From the NCBI RefSeq assembly GCF_033958435.1, contig NC_134150.1, forward strand, positions 33,227,501 to 33,291,500: 64,000 bases of DNA. Reading direction: 5' to 3'. Under the pieces are notes generated by a model. It was given only the letters and a program-made list of their open reading frames with translations, made no database searches and was not told where the DNA came from. Source of the stretch: Carettochelys insculpta (Eukaryota; Chordata; Testudines; Carettochelyidae). Made by a program: the position numbers and the translations under genes. This document shows positions 34,851 through 45,447 of this stretch, one piece after another (the stretch's first letter is position 1; every line of letters begins with the position of its first letter).

Positions 34851-35279
34851 AGTTCCTTAATGGATCATTCACAAGTTCAGCGTTATGCTGGTAAGCTGGA
34901 GGGCTTTTTCAATTTTCAGTTAACAGATCCACTTTGGGAGAATACTCAACAGCCTGCAAGCTGCAACAGTCTGCTGTGGGAGCCTTCAGGAAACGTCAGA
35001 ATATGGATAGCTAGAGGGGGGATGTGGAGTGCTAAGACCAAATGGAGCATTGCCTCTCCTTGCCTCTTATATTCACTGCCTATTCTCCATAAGGTAATTA
35101 TGCACTTTAAAAAAGCTCCATTTGATCAGTTTATGAACATGGTGCCTTTCAAAGGAAAGCATGGATTGGTGTGCCCAATTCACCTTCTTTATTTTACTTA
35201 TGTTTTGAATACTTCTATCAGTCTCCACACTAAGCTAAAGAGTTCCAGTCTTTTCACTCTCTCTAAGTCATTCCAGGCT

Positions 35280-35640
35280 TCTCATTATTTTTACTGACAG
35301 ACCCTAAGCCCATAGGTGGCAAGCTGTCTGGGCCCATGGTGTCTGGGATGTGCCAGTGTCAAGACCCCAGGAACTCAGTTCCACCAGTGCTGTGTCCGGG
35401 TCTCTCTCCTGGCCCTACCTGCTGACCCCTACACAACTCCCCTTTTTCTGCACCTAAAACCTCCATCCCAGCCCTGAGCCTGTCCCATACCCCAAATACT
35501 AGTCAGCACCCTTAGCTTGCACCCCTGCACCCAGACTTTCTGCCCCAGCCCTGAGCCCATCCCACACCTCAACCCCAGAGTCTTCACCCCCCCACACCTT
35601 TACAAGACACGCATGTGGGAGGGTGGGACTTAAGCCCCTT
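35280..35640. repeat. C-rich degenerate repeat (CCAGCCCTGAGCC units)
   Basis: The block has imperfect units such as CCAGCCCTGAGCCTGTCCCATACCCC and CCAGCCCTGAGCCCATCCCAC about 85 bp apart, and CTGCACC runs. Similar, oppositely oriented G-rich units occur at 59.1-59.5 kb. Probably interior sequence of a hAT-like repeat; the ends are not seen. Confidence 0.5.
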
Positions 35641-38600
35641 CCCCTTTCTGTCTTTTTTTAGCTGGGATGAATTCTTAGGGGTCCTGTAGTTTATGTTAGA
35701 GATGAGTTTCCGACTATGAGATCAGAATATTATCCCAGTAGCAAACTTGTAGTAGAAAATGCCTGATTTAGTCCTGGTTTATACTGACTTCAGGAGTAGG
35801 GAAGAGGCAGAGTTTGGCCTGTAAAGGTGGGCAAACTGCTCTGAGTCTTGACGAATAATAAAAACTGGACTTTGGTTCCTAGAAAACTATTATGCATAAC
35901 TACAGCTGGGCACATGCCCGATCTGCTGTGCTTTCATACCCAGAAGTAAAGTTGTGTTTATATTTGGAATTACCAAAAGCTGAATATTTACATTTCTTTT
36001 ATTAATTCAATTTTGTCTTGTGTGAAAACCAATGGGAAGCTTTGTGTATATGTGTGAAAAAAGAACTGGGCCAGAAGACTTTATTTCCACCTATTTTTCA
36101 TAGAAAAAGGATACACATTAGAGAAATATCAGGCAGCTGCAGGATCAAAAAAAATCCAGTACTCTGTAGTGGTTAAGTCTTTATGAGATGTATTTGGATA
36201 CAATTTCCACTCTCTGTATATACTACCATATATTTTTCTCAGTATTAATATTCACATTAATACCCATCCTTAGATGCAAATGAAAGTGTGAATGGGTCCA
36301 ACCATCTTCATTCTAACATTACAAATACTAAAATTGCAGTGCTCCCAATAACTAATGTCCTGGACACAATAAGTGAGATCTGATATAGTTTTGTATCAAG
36401 TGTATGGAAGATTTGTCATCCCATTTACCTCTCCTATCAACAAAAATTGATTTATTTCCGTGTCCTAGGATAATGTATTGGAATTGTAATGCAGTATTTG
36501 TGTCTTTTACCACCAAAACCCAGAGTTCTGAATCCTCACAGAGGTCGAAGAGGAGGGTGTATCAAATGGATACTTGATTTACTACAATATAGTGTTCATT
36601 ATTCTGTTTCTCACCTTTGTGCAAAGAAATTTTCACACCTTACTCCTCATTACGGATAATATAAGGGAGCCCACAAGCAAAACCATATTGGAATACATAT
36701 ATTGTTCTCCTCCCTAGTGTTTCTAAGTTCTTCTTTTAGTCTTTCAGCAAGCACATAGTTTCAAGTTTCCTAAGAGTTTACAGAGTAAAGACTTTTGCTT
36801 ACATTTTTTTATTATGAGTTTTGTGGCTTTTTCTTTTCAATATTTCAGAACATCAAGGTTTCTCAAAGGATAAAAAACTTATTAGAGTAGGAAAAAAATA
36901 TTTTGAACTAAATTCTACTGTCACATGAGCATGAATATGGAGCAATGTCTTTTATTTGAATGAAGTTCCTCCAGATTTGCAACGTAGCGAGCATGTTGAC
37001 TGTTCAGGGCTGCTTTTTTTTTTTTCTTTTTTTAAATTACAGATAAACTTGAATCTCAGAAATAAACATCTGTGAAATTTGGGGAAGTCCAGTTCTGCAT
37101 CCCATTATGAGCAGGACTGCCTGTATCTATTTGTCCTTTGAACTTATGTGGCAATGGTATTAGTTCTTGCCTGGGCAAGTCAGGAAGCAGAGTTCACTCT
37201 AGAGTTAGGAGCCCTGCTCTGCTGGGATTATAATTCCCTTTTCTCTGGTTCACTATTGCCTCTGTTTTGTCTTTTGTTGCTGTTGTTTTTAACCATGAAA
37301 TACTGAGGTGAGATGGCTGATTAGAGGCATGAGTCTTTAGGAGCAAAAACCAGTAAAGGGCCTGCATTATGGGAAAGCACTTGGGGTAGCTGACAACATA
37401 TTAATCATAAAGGGGAGAATTTAGAGTCTGTGCTCCTCATTTACACCAGTTTCCCTTCTAAGAGCATTTAGAAGTTTGTTTTGCGCTGTCTCCCAGAGAA
37501 GAAAAGGCAGCTTTGCCAGTTTTGTCTCTCTCAGCACTGCATTTGAATTTTTGTTGCCTCTCTTCAGTGTGCTGGTCAGAGGTCACAAAGAGCAGGATTA
37601 GTTGACCTGCGTTGACAGAGCCAGTGATGGATGGGAGAAGTACAATGCACAGCTTGTTTATACTCAAATGGTGGTGATACCTAAACAAACTTACACCTGC
37701 ACAGAATGGTGGAGAGAGAGCTGTGATCGGACTGTTTTACTAAACCAATCACACATTGAATTCCCTCCAGTAGTCCCGGGTTTGTTCCAGAATGTGAATA
37801 AGAGACTTTTTTTTTTTTTTTAACAAGATTTAGAAAACACCGGACCTTAGTGTTTTGCATCAGATAGGTCAATGTCTGAGTAATTATGCCAGATCTCACT
37901 AAATAATGCAAAATCCATGTTAACCAATATGTTTAATATGAAGAATTATGCATTACAGACAAGAATAAAAACCCATCCTTGCCTGAGACAATTAATCTAA
38001 AATGGGCTGCATGCTACCACTGAAGCCAGGCCTTCCAAATCTTCAGCTTGTGCATCAGTGGCACAGTGGATCACTGCCCCAGCCAAGAGGCTAATCGCTA
38101 ATAGCCTATGGACCTTAAAGCCCAGTCTTCTGATTGGATGGACAGGTAGCATTCTTTTTGGATACCTAGATTATATAAAAACCCCATCAGGAAGAGTAAT
38201 CCGTCCAATCAATGGCCTGCTTGCTGTTGACTAGGTCACCTTGCCATCTACCCTCTTCCCACCTTGTTACACTGCTGCCTTGCGTGACCCTGCCTTGCTT
38301 CCCTGAGCACCTGTCTCTTTGAGCTAGCCCCTTGAATTAGATCCTCCAGATTTTAACCGTTGCTGGAAATTCTGCCAGTGTTCTGTACTGCTGCTGATAG
38401 TGATCAGCTTCTTGGGTACCTGACTGCCTGCACACACTTTTAACCTGGACCACCATATTCAATCCACAAGACACTTTCCACCTTTATATGGCCAGATGTT
38501 TATAGGTGCAGTTTAGCATATACAGCAGTTAAGTGATACAAAATCTCAGTCTGCCTAAGCACTGAGTATTCCATGCATGTAAGTTAGTCATATGCAAGAT

Positions 38601-40439
38601 TACCCCCTTAGAAGGAAGCCTGGCATGGGAATCCAAGCTGCACTCAAGTGGATGTCAAAATGCTTATTGACTTCAGTGCAAGTCACTTCACCCCAGTGCA
38701 AACTAATTAAAATCTATGCTCAGGCTCTACTTTATTCTGTTTCTCGGGGCAAGAGGAAAGAAACAATGATCTGTTATCCATGTCAGTACATGTTATTGAA
38801 ACTCATGTTGAGAGGTTGCCTGGATGTAGCACTCAAGCCAAAACTGAACACAGAGTGCAGAGAGTGGAAATAAACACGACGTGATGCAAAAGGATTTTGA
38901 AGTAGGCATAAACAGTGACAAGTATTTCAAAAAAAGAACATACTTATGTTAATGATGATGTCAGACCTCTTAAAGACTTTAGAAATTTGTCTTCTCCCCC
39001 AAAAAACCATCATGTGGCTTTATCCCCAGTATTGCAAAACACAGATTGAAAAAAGCAAAATATAACAAGTGTGTGTTGATATGGTACTTTCATCAAATTT
39101 GTTAGAGTTCTGGAGAGATGTGCACCAAATAATGTGACAGTGTATCAGAGCTATTTCCAGGTAGGCATTTGTCCAGCAACAGGTATTTTTTACAAAAGTT
39201 AAATGTCTTTTTAGCAAAATATGCAGATGATTTGGGAGGAGTATGCATGATATATGGTTTGTAGAGGCTCTAAGGGAGAAAGCTTCCTGAAAAAATTGCA
39301 TAGCTTTTCTCTTTCTCACAAACGTGAATGGATATCAGCTATGTAAATTGTGTTGTCAGTGATCGCCAGCACAATTGACCTCTGTATCCAAGATATGAAA
39401 TTCATATTGCACTTGCAACTTTAACTAGCATAATGTGACTGCTTTTTTCCAGGACCAGGGCTTCCATTGTACAAAGTGGCAGTGTTTTTATACAATATAG
39501 TCTTCCGACCGTTGTAAATTTGTAGAATATGGTCAGTGGAGCACATGTCACCAAAGGACAAACCTAAGAAAAGAGTCCTGTAAAAGCTAGATATCTGTAA
39601 TTAACCATTCCCTGGAAATTACCTAGTGTGAGAACCTGGTTTTCCAAGTATCTCCTAAGTTTCAGCCACTCGGGAGTGCATCCATTTTATACGCATGATA
39701 AATGGGCAGGTGCCAGGTCTTGCTAAGTCTGTAGTGCGCACTGAGCATTGACAAATTAACAGCTGGAAACCCAACCAGCTCATCTGTAACTTAGTGTTGT
39801 TCAAGATAAGTATCAGACTTGTAAGAAAGTGTTTTGTGTTCAGACTCTATAAAATGCTTGTAAGTTGCTGCGTGCATTAATCTTACTTGGAACGTTTGTA
39901 TTCTGTACTACAGCTAAGATGTGTCTGTCTTACAGTTGTACAAAGTTCCTGCTCTGAACTTGTGGACTCAGACAGGAAGAGCATCTTTTCCCATCCATGC
40001 AGGAAAACTATCAAATTAAGTGTGCCATTTCTGGACAAAAGCTTTGCTGACTGACCCATCCATGGAGAAGTGTATGCAGCAGGCCTCATCGGCTAGAAGA
40101 GGGAAATAAATATAGTGGACGTGAAAGTGTTGCATCTCTTACTCTTACAAGGGCTGAAGCTAAGAAGCTGGGTTAAGCCCTGAAAAGACGTTCAGTGCTA
40201 ATAGGTTACTACATCTATTGTCACCTTTTGAAACCATAAACCGAACTAATTTGTGCGTATATGTTGCTTGTTTTAACCCATAATTAACTCACTCCTTTCT
40301 TTTTTCTTCTTTTCAATTAGTTTATGATGAGGATTGTCTACCAGGGTTGTCTTTGATGTGGGATATAAGGTACAAATTTAGTGGGTCAGTGACTGGCCTC
40401 TGGGAGTGGACACAAACTGAACAGATTGTTATTTTTGTT
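35641..40439. other. 4.8 kb AT-rich sequence, no gene recognised
   Basis: Contains T tracts at about 37013-37032 and 37807-37822. Open frames of 60-99 codons show no domains. No transposon ends were seen. Confidence 0.4.
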
Positions 40440-40810
40440 GTAAAGTGACAGTCTGGCTTACCTGGGTGGCAAGATAGACAGGAGATCCCAATGGGGCTGT
40501 CCAATGAGGCTGACAACCACTGCAAGCCCTAGGGCAAGGTGGGAGAGGAGCCTGGCTCCACACCTCCCAGACGACACAGGGCCAGGGGCAGAAGGGGCAA
40601 GGCACAGGGAAGTCCACCCTTAACCCCCCACCCCCTTAGAGTTGCAGGGAGTGGCTCTGCAGCACTATTTCAAAGAGTCCCAGATTTCCAGCTGCCTCTA
40701 CTTCCAAAGTAGTGTCAGCAGCCAGAGATCCAGGCCTCTTTGAAACTCTGAGCCCCAGGGCAACTGCCCCCTTTGCCTTCCCCTGTCAACTGGCTTGGGG
40801 CTGTCCGTGG
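40440..40810 (-). repeat. GC-rich body repeat, copy 2
   Basis: Shares with 27.4-27.6 and 41.6-41.87 kb the blocks CAAGGTGGGAG..CTCCACACCTC, GGGCCAGGGGCAGAAGGG, TTTCAAAG-G-CC-G, and (CA)ACTGCCCCCTTTGCC. Orientation is as at 27 kb. No tRNA-like part is attached. Confidence 0.6.
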
Positions 40811-41099
40811 TTCCACAATAAGACTGTGACAGTGATCCAGCATCCAGGAGTGTACATTGCTTACAGGGTTGAGGAATTCTTATTCTAGACCATCAGTGTG
40901 GGGTGTCTGGCCTGCTTGTGAGAGCCTGCATTGAGGTAGATGCTAGAGATCGTAAACCACTCAAGACAGCATAACAGACATTTCTGCTTAAAATGCCCCA
41001 ATCCGTGTCCAAAGTAAGTGACCTTTTTCCAGGGATGGAGCTTTGCTATTTTTCCAGCTTTGTGAACACTTTATATTGTGGGCAAGAGATTTGTTCTCG

Positions 41100-41370
41100 G
41101 GGCTAGTCTACCCTATAAACATGCACTGGTGCTGCAGCATCAATGTAGCTCTTCTATTGAAGATGGTGTGAGCTGACAGGAAAAAGGCTCATATTGGCCT
41201 AATAACTTTACCTTCCTGAAAGGTCTATATCGGCCAAAAAAGCTCTCCTGCTGACTAAGCATGTGCTGCACCAGTGCGTAGGTTGGTATAACTAGGTTGC
41301 TCTGGGGTGTGGATTATTCACACTCTGGAATGACATAGTTATACCAAAGTAATTTTGTGGAGTAGACAAC
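41100..41370. mobile_element. MITE of the GTCTAC-ended group
   Basis: The left end CTAGTCTACCCTATAAAC and the reverse-complemented right end TTGTCTACTCCACAAAATTAC are diverged inverted repeats. The interior GCACTGGTGCTGCAGCA and its partner TGCTGCACCAGTGC also pair. No coding frame. Confidence 0.6.
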
Positions 41371-41383
41371 AGGGATTATCAGG

Positions 41384-41870
41384 TCTTTAGCTCATGCAGT
41401 AGTGCACAGGGCTTTAGGCCCCTATGACTGTAGGTTCAATCCCTGGTACTGGCAACCCAAGTCTGTTGGCATTACACACAGGTTAAAGTTTGTGTTCTCA
41501 ATATTAAATTCAGAGCAAGCTACATCTAGCTGATGGCGCTTGTTTCCTGTAGGGATTACTTGCCAATTTATTTAGATATTTGGCCTGGTTGGGTATTAGC
41601 CTTCTGACTTATGCTCTGCAACAAGGTGGGAGGGGACTCTGGCTCTCCACCTCAAAAGGGGCAGGGCCAAGGGCAGAAGGGCAGGACTTTGAGCAGTCAG
41701 CCCTGCCCCCCCACCCCCGACGCACTCCCTCTGAGCCACCTGTGGAGCAGCGCACAGAGCTCCACAACATTTCAAAGGGGCCAAAGCTCCAGGCCCCTTA
41801 GAACTGATATGCCTGGGTCAATTGCTCCCTTTGCCTCTTCTTCCCTTCTTCCCAGTCGGTGGGACTGCCT
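41384..41870. mobile_element. tRNA-derived SINE-like unit and adjacent GC-rich body, copy 3
   Basis: 41384-41480 (plus) has an A box at 41388-41399 and a perfect B box, GGTTCAATCCC, at 41433-41443, then TGGCAACCCAAGTCTGTTGG as in the 27 and 63 kb copies. The GC-rich body at 41600-41870 lies in the opposite orientation. That differs from 27 kb, so the two parts need not be one element. Confidence 0.65.
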
Positions 41871-42689
41871 ATGCTGGGTGAAAGGAGACCCAATGACCTT
41901 CATCATTAAGCAAAAACCTTAGTAATGGTTTTCTCTATTAATCAGCATCAAACCTAAAAATGATCTTCTGTCCTCAGTGGTATGTACAAAAATAAGACTT
42001 TTCACACTAAAAAAAAAAAAAGAAAAACCAAAGAAAAAAAATCATAGATTTTCTAACCAGAATCTGAGTGACATTAGGGAAGGCTTTCTCTTTTCACTGC
42101 ATATAGTCTTTCCCCTTTAGGGCAAATGCCAATGACAAATACAAGAATAATTACTCAGTGATTTAGTGCTCAGGAAAATAAGCAGCCTATGCTTGCTTAG
42201 AGGACCATGTGAGGGTGAAATTTATAAATATAGCACCTATCTTAATGTTGTCTATCTCTGTGACATCCTGATCCTTTAACAGAAAGTATTAAATGCAGAC
42301 TCACCATTTTAGGTGTTACTCTTAAGCAAATGTCGAAAGTAGGTGACAATGGCTGTGGGAGGTCTTCTCACCATTTTGGAAATAGGGATAAAAGTGGACC
42401 CTATAATGTCTTGTAATTTGTGTCTCTCCATCCCAGTGTTGAATATATCTGGCTATTGTGCAATTTCTAGTCTTGCCAAGAGTAATTGTGTTCTTGTGAT
42501 CTGAAGGGTTATAACAAAAGACAAACAGAGCTTGATTCAAAATGAGCTTTTATTGATGAAATAAGATCTTTATCTAGCCTGCCAGATTACAGCAAGAGTT
42601 CATGAATGGGTGTTCAAACTTAAAACAAATGAAAGGGGAAAAAGAGAATATAACATTTCATCTGGAAGTTCTTTACTTGGGTATTGCTT

Positions 42690-43030
42690 TAATTTCATGT
42701 AAATTTCACTATGTAAATATGCCTTAAAAGTGAATAAAATTTTATTTCACTTTAACAAGAGAATATAAAAGTTAAAAAGGTCACCGTAGTAATAGACTAA
42801 TCTCAATTATCAGGGCAGCCGGCGAAACCCTCAACTCCCACCTAATCTCATTCGGTGCACATGCAGTGCACCGTGTGATTTCCAACACGGCTAAATGAAA
42901 TTATAAAGCAGTGTTAAATTTATTAATCATTTAATTAGCTAAATGTTCCTGCAACTACTCGTGAGATGAATGGCATGTCATTTTCTAATGCAATTTGCCT
43001 CTCAGCCAGGCAGGGTCAGGAGGGAAGCTC
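42690..43030. other. Candidate conserved non-coding element
   Basis: An unrepetitive block has AT-rich homeodomain-like clusters (TTTATTAATCATTTAATTAG at about 42918) next to a locally CpG-containing palindromic patch (TCGGTGCACATGCAGTGCACC). This mix is typical of vertebrate developmental enhancers, but it is only a compositional impression. Confidence 0.3.
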
Positions 43031-43302
43031 CTGGCATCTTAAATGATTTTTTTTATACTGCACCTTCTATTAAGGGACACTGTGATATCTCTTATCATAT
43101 CTGAGTCTTGTACACAAGACCAGGGAGTGTTGTTATAATAACAGGTTATCTTTAACTCAGATAATACCAGTAAGATCTTAAAAGTAAACAATTAGCTCAT
43201 TGCATGTTGAATAGTAACAGAGAGGAAGCCGTGCTAGTCTATACACCATCAAAACAAAAAGCAGTCAAGTAGCACTTTAAAGACTAGCAAAATAGTTTAT
43301 TA

Positions 43303-43339
43303 GGTGAGCTTTCGTGGGACAGACCCACTTCTTCAGACC
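43303..43339 (-). ncRNA. Hammerhead-ribozyme-like motif, PLE 3' terminus
   Basis: This is the same 37-nt motif as at 9636-9672, on the element's sense strand just before its 3' end. Confidence 0.55.
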
Positions 43340-43464
43340 ATAGCCAGACCAGAACAGACTCAATATTTAAGCCACAGAGAACCAAAAACAGTAAGCAAGG
43401 AGGACAAATCAGAAAAAGATAATCAAGGTGAGCAAATCAGAGAGTGGAGGGGTGGGGGGGAAGG

Positions 43465-43717
43465 TCAAGAATTAGATTGAGGCAAGTATGCAGACGAGCC
43501 CCTATAGTGACTCAGAAAGTTCCTATCACGATTTAAACCATGTGTTAATGTGCCGAATTTGAATATAAAAGCCAGCTCGGCTGCTTCCCTTTCCAGAACG
43601 GTGCAATAATTCTTCTTCAGTAGCACACATACCTTTAGGTCATTGACAGAATGCCCCATTCCATTAAAATGTTGACTAACTGGTTTGTGGATCTGGAGTG
43701 TTTTTATGTCTGTTTTG
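43465..43717 (-). pseudogene. PLE endonuclease, C-terminal part (after the LTR)
   Basis: On the minus strand, from the LTR junction to the stop at 43465-43467, the frame reads KTDIKTLQIHKPVSQHFNG, then HSVNDLKVCVL, EREAAELAFIFKFGTL, HGLNRDRNFLSHY. This is the C-terminal half of the GIY-YIG endonuclease of Penelope-like elements, with the conserved HF, H--DL-V, E--LI-KF-T and P/GLN-D motifs. The frame joins exactly to the part at 44855-45259 once the LTR and one copy of its 5-bp duplication are disregarded. It is not expressed as a protein here. Confidence 0.85.
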
Positions 43718-43722
43718 TGCCC

Positions 43723-44849
43723 TGTAGTGGGTCAGTATGGCCTCCTGCAGACCCGGAGGCCGGGGAAGCTATGCAGAGGCCCTGGTGGGCGGGGCCGGAG
43801 TCAGAAGACCAGAGGCCCGCCCGGCAGAGGGCGGGGCCAAGGGCTAGAAGAGCCAAAGGCGGGACTCGGGAGCCATTCAGTGCTGGGCCTCTGGGCAGGG
43901 AGGACGTGCCGGCACGAGCTCCCCGGGGCCAAAGGGAGAGGGCCTGCGGCCTCCCGGCCAGGCCAGAGGAGCAGGCCCCCAGAGGCTCCACGCACCCCCG
44001 GGTCCGTATGCCCCAAGGAGACTACCCGGACTTCCCGGACCTACCAGGACCTTCCCGCCGGTGGAGACCCCCTGCTGTGGAAGAGGCCCCGGGAGCAGGC
44101 TGCCCCAGAGCCCCGGCGGATCCCTACAACACCCAGACCCAGGACTGCCCTGCATCTCCTGTATTGCCACCGCCTGACTATCCTAACGACGTGGTCATGG
44201 ACGATTGGCCGGAGCCCCCACAGGTGGATGACCCAGGGGAGACCGACCTAGGAGGACCCCCCGACCAGATGGACTGGGACCTGCCGCCAACAGAGGGTGA
44301 GGTAGGAAGTGGCCCGGGGAACGTCTCTCACGAACCAATGGCAGTGTGTTGCGGTCTGGATCCCCACTGCCGGGGTTGCATGTGAGCGACCCCCAGGGCC
44401 CCGGGCCGGGTCGCAGTGGAGTGGGAGGGCCTGCGACCCCCTACCCCCCTCCCTGACAGGGCCAGCCCCCGCTGAGCTTGTCTGTAGTCCCTTGTGTTGC
44501 TGCCCCGCCCCAAACTGAGGGCTGGGCTGGTGTTTTCCCTTGTGTTGCTGCCCCGCCCCAAACTGAGGGCTGGGCTGGTGTTTATCCTTGTGAACTGCTG
44601 CCCCGCCCTGGACTGAGGGCTGGGCCCAGAACTATATAACTCTTGTGAGCTGCTGCCCCGCCCTGGACTGAGGGCTGGGCCCAGAACTCTATAACTCTTG
44701 TGAACTGCTGCCCTGCCCTGGACGGAGGGCTGGGGCCTGTACGGGGGTAGCGGTGACTGCCCGAACTGAGTGCAGGCTCCGGCCCTAACCCCCTCTTTTG
44801 TTGCCGCCCGCCCTAAACCCAGGGGCTGGGCGTCACGGGACTTGTTACA
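43723..44849. mobile_element. Solo LTR (1,127 bp) inserted in the PLE endonuclease
   Basis: The block begins TGTAGTGGG and ends TTGTTACA, the usual TG...CA form with TGTA/TACA ends. It is flanked by tgccc (43718-43722) and cgccc (44850-44854): a 5-bp target duplication with one CpG-to-TpG change. Its GC content contrasts sharply with the flanks. It has TATA-like ACTATATAAC (44631-44640) and ACTCTATAAC (44686-44695) on the plus strand, and subrepeats at 44492-44740. No internal retroelement genes are present, so it is a solo LTR, probably Ty3/gypsy-like. A 5-bp duplication does not exclude other LTR classes. Confidence 0.85.
44492..44740 (+). repeat. Tandem subrepeats within the LTR (48 and 55 bp units)
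   Basis: Five consecutive units start TTGTG...TGCTGCCCCGCCC at 44492, 44540, 44588, 44643 and 44698. The first two are 48 bp, the next two 55 bp and the last is partial. Units 3 and 4 each end in the TATA-like sequence, so the promoter-like box has itself been duplicated. Confidence 0.9.
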
Positions 44850-44854
44850 CGCCC

Positions 44855-45259
44855 ATTAACCCTTTGTCTAAGGGAGTTAGAAGTCTGTCCAATATACAAA
44901 GCATCTGGTCATTGTTGGCACATGATGGCATATATGATGCTAGTAGAGGAGCATGAGAAAGTGCCTGTGATTCTGTGAGTAACCTGGTTAGGTTCAGTGA
45001 TGGTATTTCCAGAGAAGATATGCGGACAAAGCTGGCAGCGGGCTTTGTTGCAGGGAAAGGTTCCAGGCCTGGTGTTCCTGGGGTAGAGACTGTGGCTGTT
45101 AGTGAGGATCCTCATGAGGTTGGGAGGTTGTCTGTAGGAGAGAGCAGGCACATCACCCAGGGCCTTCCGTGAGTGTAGCATCCTGATTAAGGATAGGTTG
45201 TAGGTCTTTAATAATTCGTTGCAGTGGTCTGAGTTGGGGACTGTAGGTGATTTGCTCAC
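44855..45259 (-). pseudogene. PLE linker and N-terminal endonuclease part (before the LTR)
   Basis: The minus-strand frame has RQPPNLMRILTNSHSLYP, then a cysteine cluster, CNKARCQLCPHI, then ITGTFSCSSTSIIYAIMCQQ and a stop. Past the stop the same frame continues ALYIGQTSNSLRQRVNG up to the LTR. The IIYAI...LYIGQT pair is the GIY-YIG signature, and the cysteine cluster is the linker finger of Penelope/Neptune-type elements. The stop replaces the second Cys of the C-X2-C pair (TGC to TGA). The RT domain that should precede it is missing because the element is 5'-truncated at about 45250. Confidence 0.85.
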
Positions 45260-45347
45260 CTTGATTATCTTTTTCTGATTTGTCCTCCTTGCTTACTGTT
45301 TTTGGTTCTCTGTGCCTTAAATATCGAGTCTGTTCTGGTCTGTCTAT

Positions 45348-45384
45348 GGTCTGAAGAAGTGGGTCTGTCCCACGAAAGCTCACC
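45348..45384 (+). ncRNA. Hammerhead-ribozyme-like motif, inverted PLE terminus
   Basis: Same 37-nt motif as at 10021-10057, unchanged although nearby positions differ (CACCAAATAA, TTTTGTTCGTC). Confidence 0.55.
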
Positions 45385-45447
45385 AAATAAACTATTTTGT
45401 TCGTCTTTAAAGTGCTACTTGACTGCTTTTTGTTTCAATTAGCTCAT

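Larger units (their letters stand above)
43201..45435 (-). mobile_element. 5'-truncated Penelope-like element split by a solo LTR
   Basis: A 12-bp target duplication, caattagctcat, lies at 43189-43200 and 45436-45447. On the minus strand the element begins with an inverted copy of its own terminus (45435 to about 45250), continues through a cysteine-rich linker and GIY-YIG endonuclease, and ends with the same terminus in sense orientation (43460 to 43201), including the outermost CTAGCACGGCTTCCTC segment. The reverse transcriptase is absent. Without the LTR and its extra target copy, 1,103 bp of element remain. The layout matches the inverted pair at 9.6-10.15 kb, with more of the coding end kept here. 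Confidence 0.9.

Noticed and set aside
43651..44385. 244-codon open frame on the plus strand, proline- and aspartate-rich
   Set aside because: It starts in antisense PLE sequence, crosses the LTR boundary at 43723 and continues in GC-rich LTR sequence. Several other long frames overlap it on both strands, as expected from GC-rich DNA with few stops. No domain recognised.
44492..44740. CRISPR-like or satellite array
   Set aside because: Units are directly adjacent without unique spacers, lie inside an LTR, and number only five.
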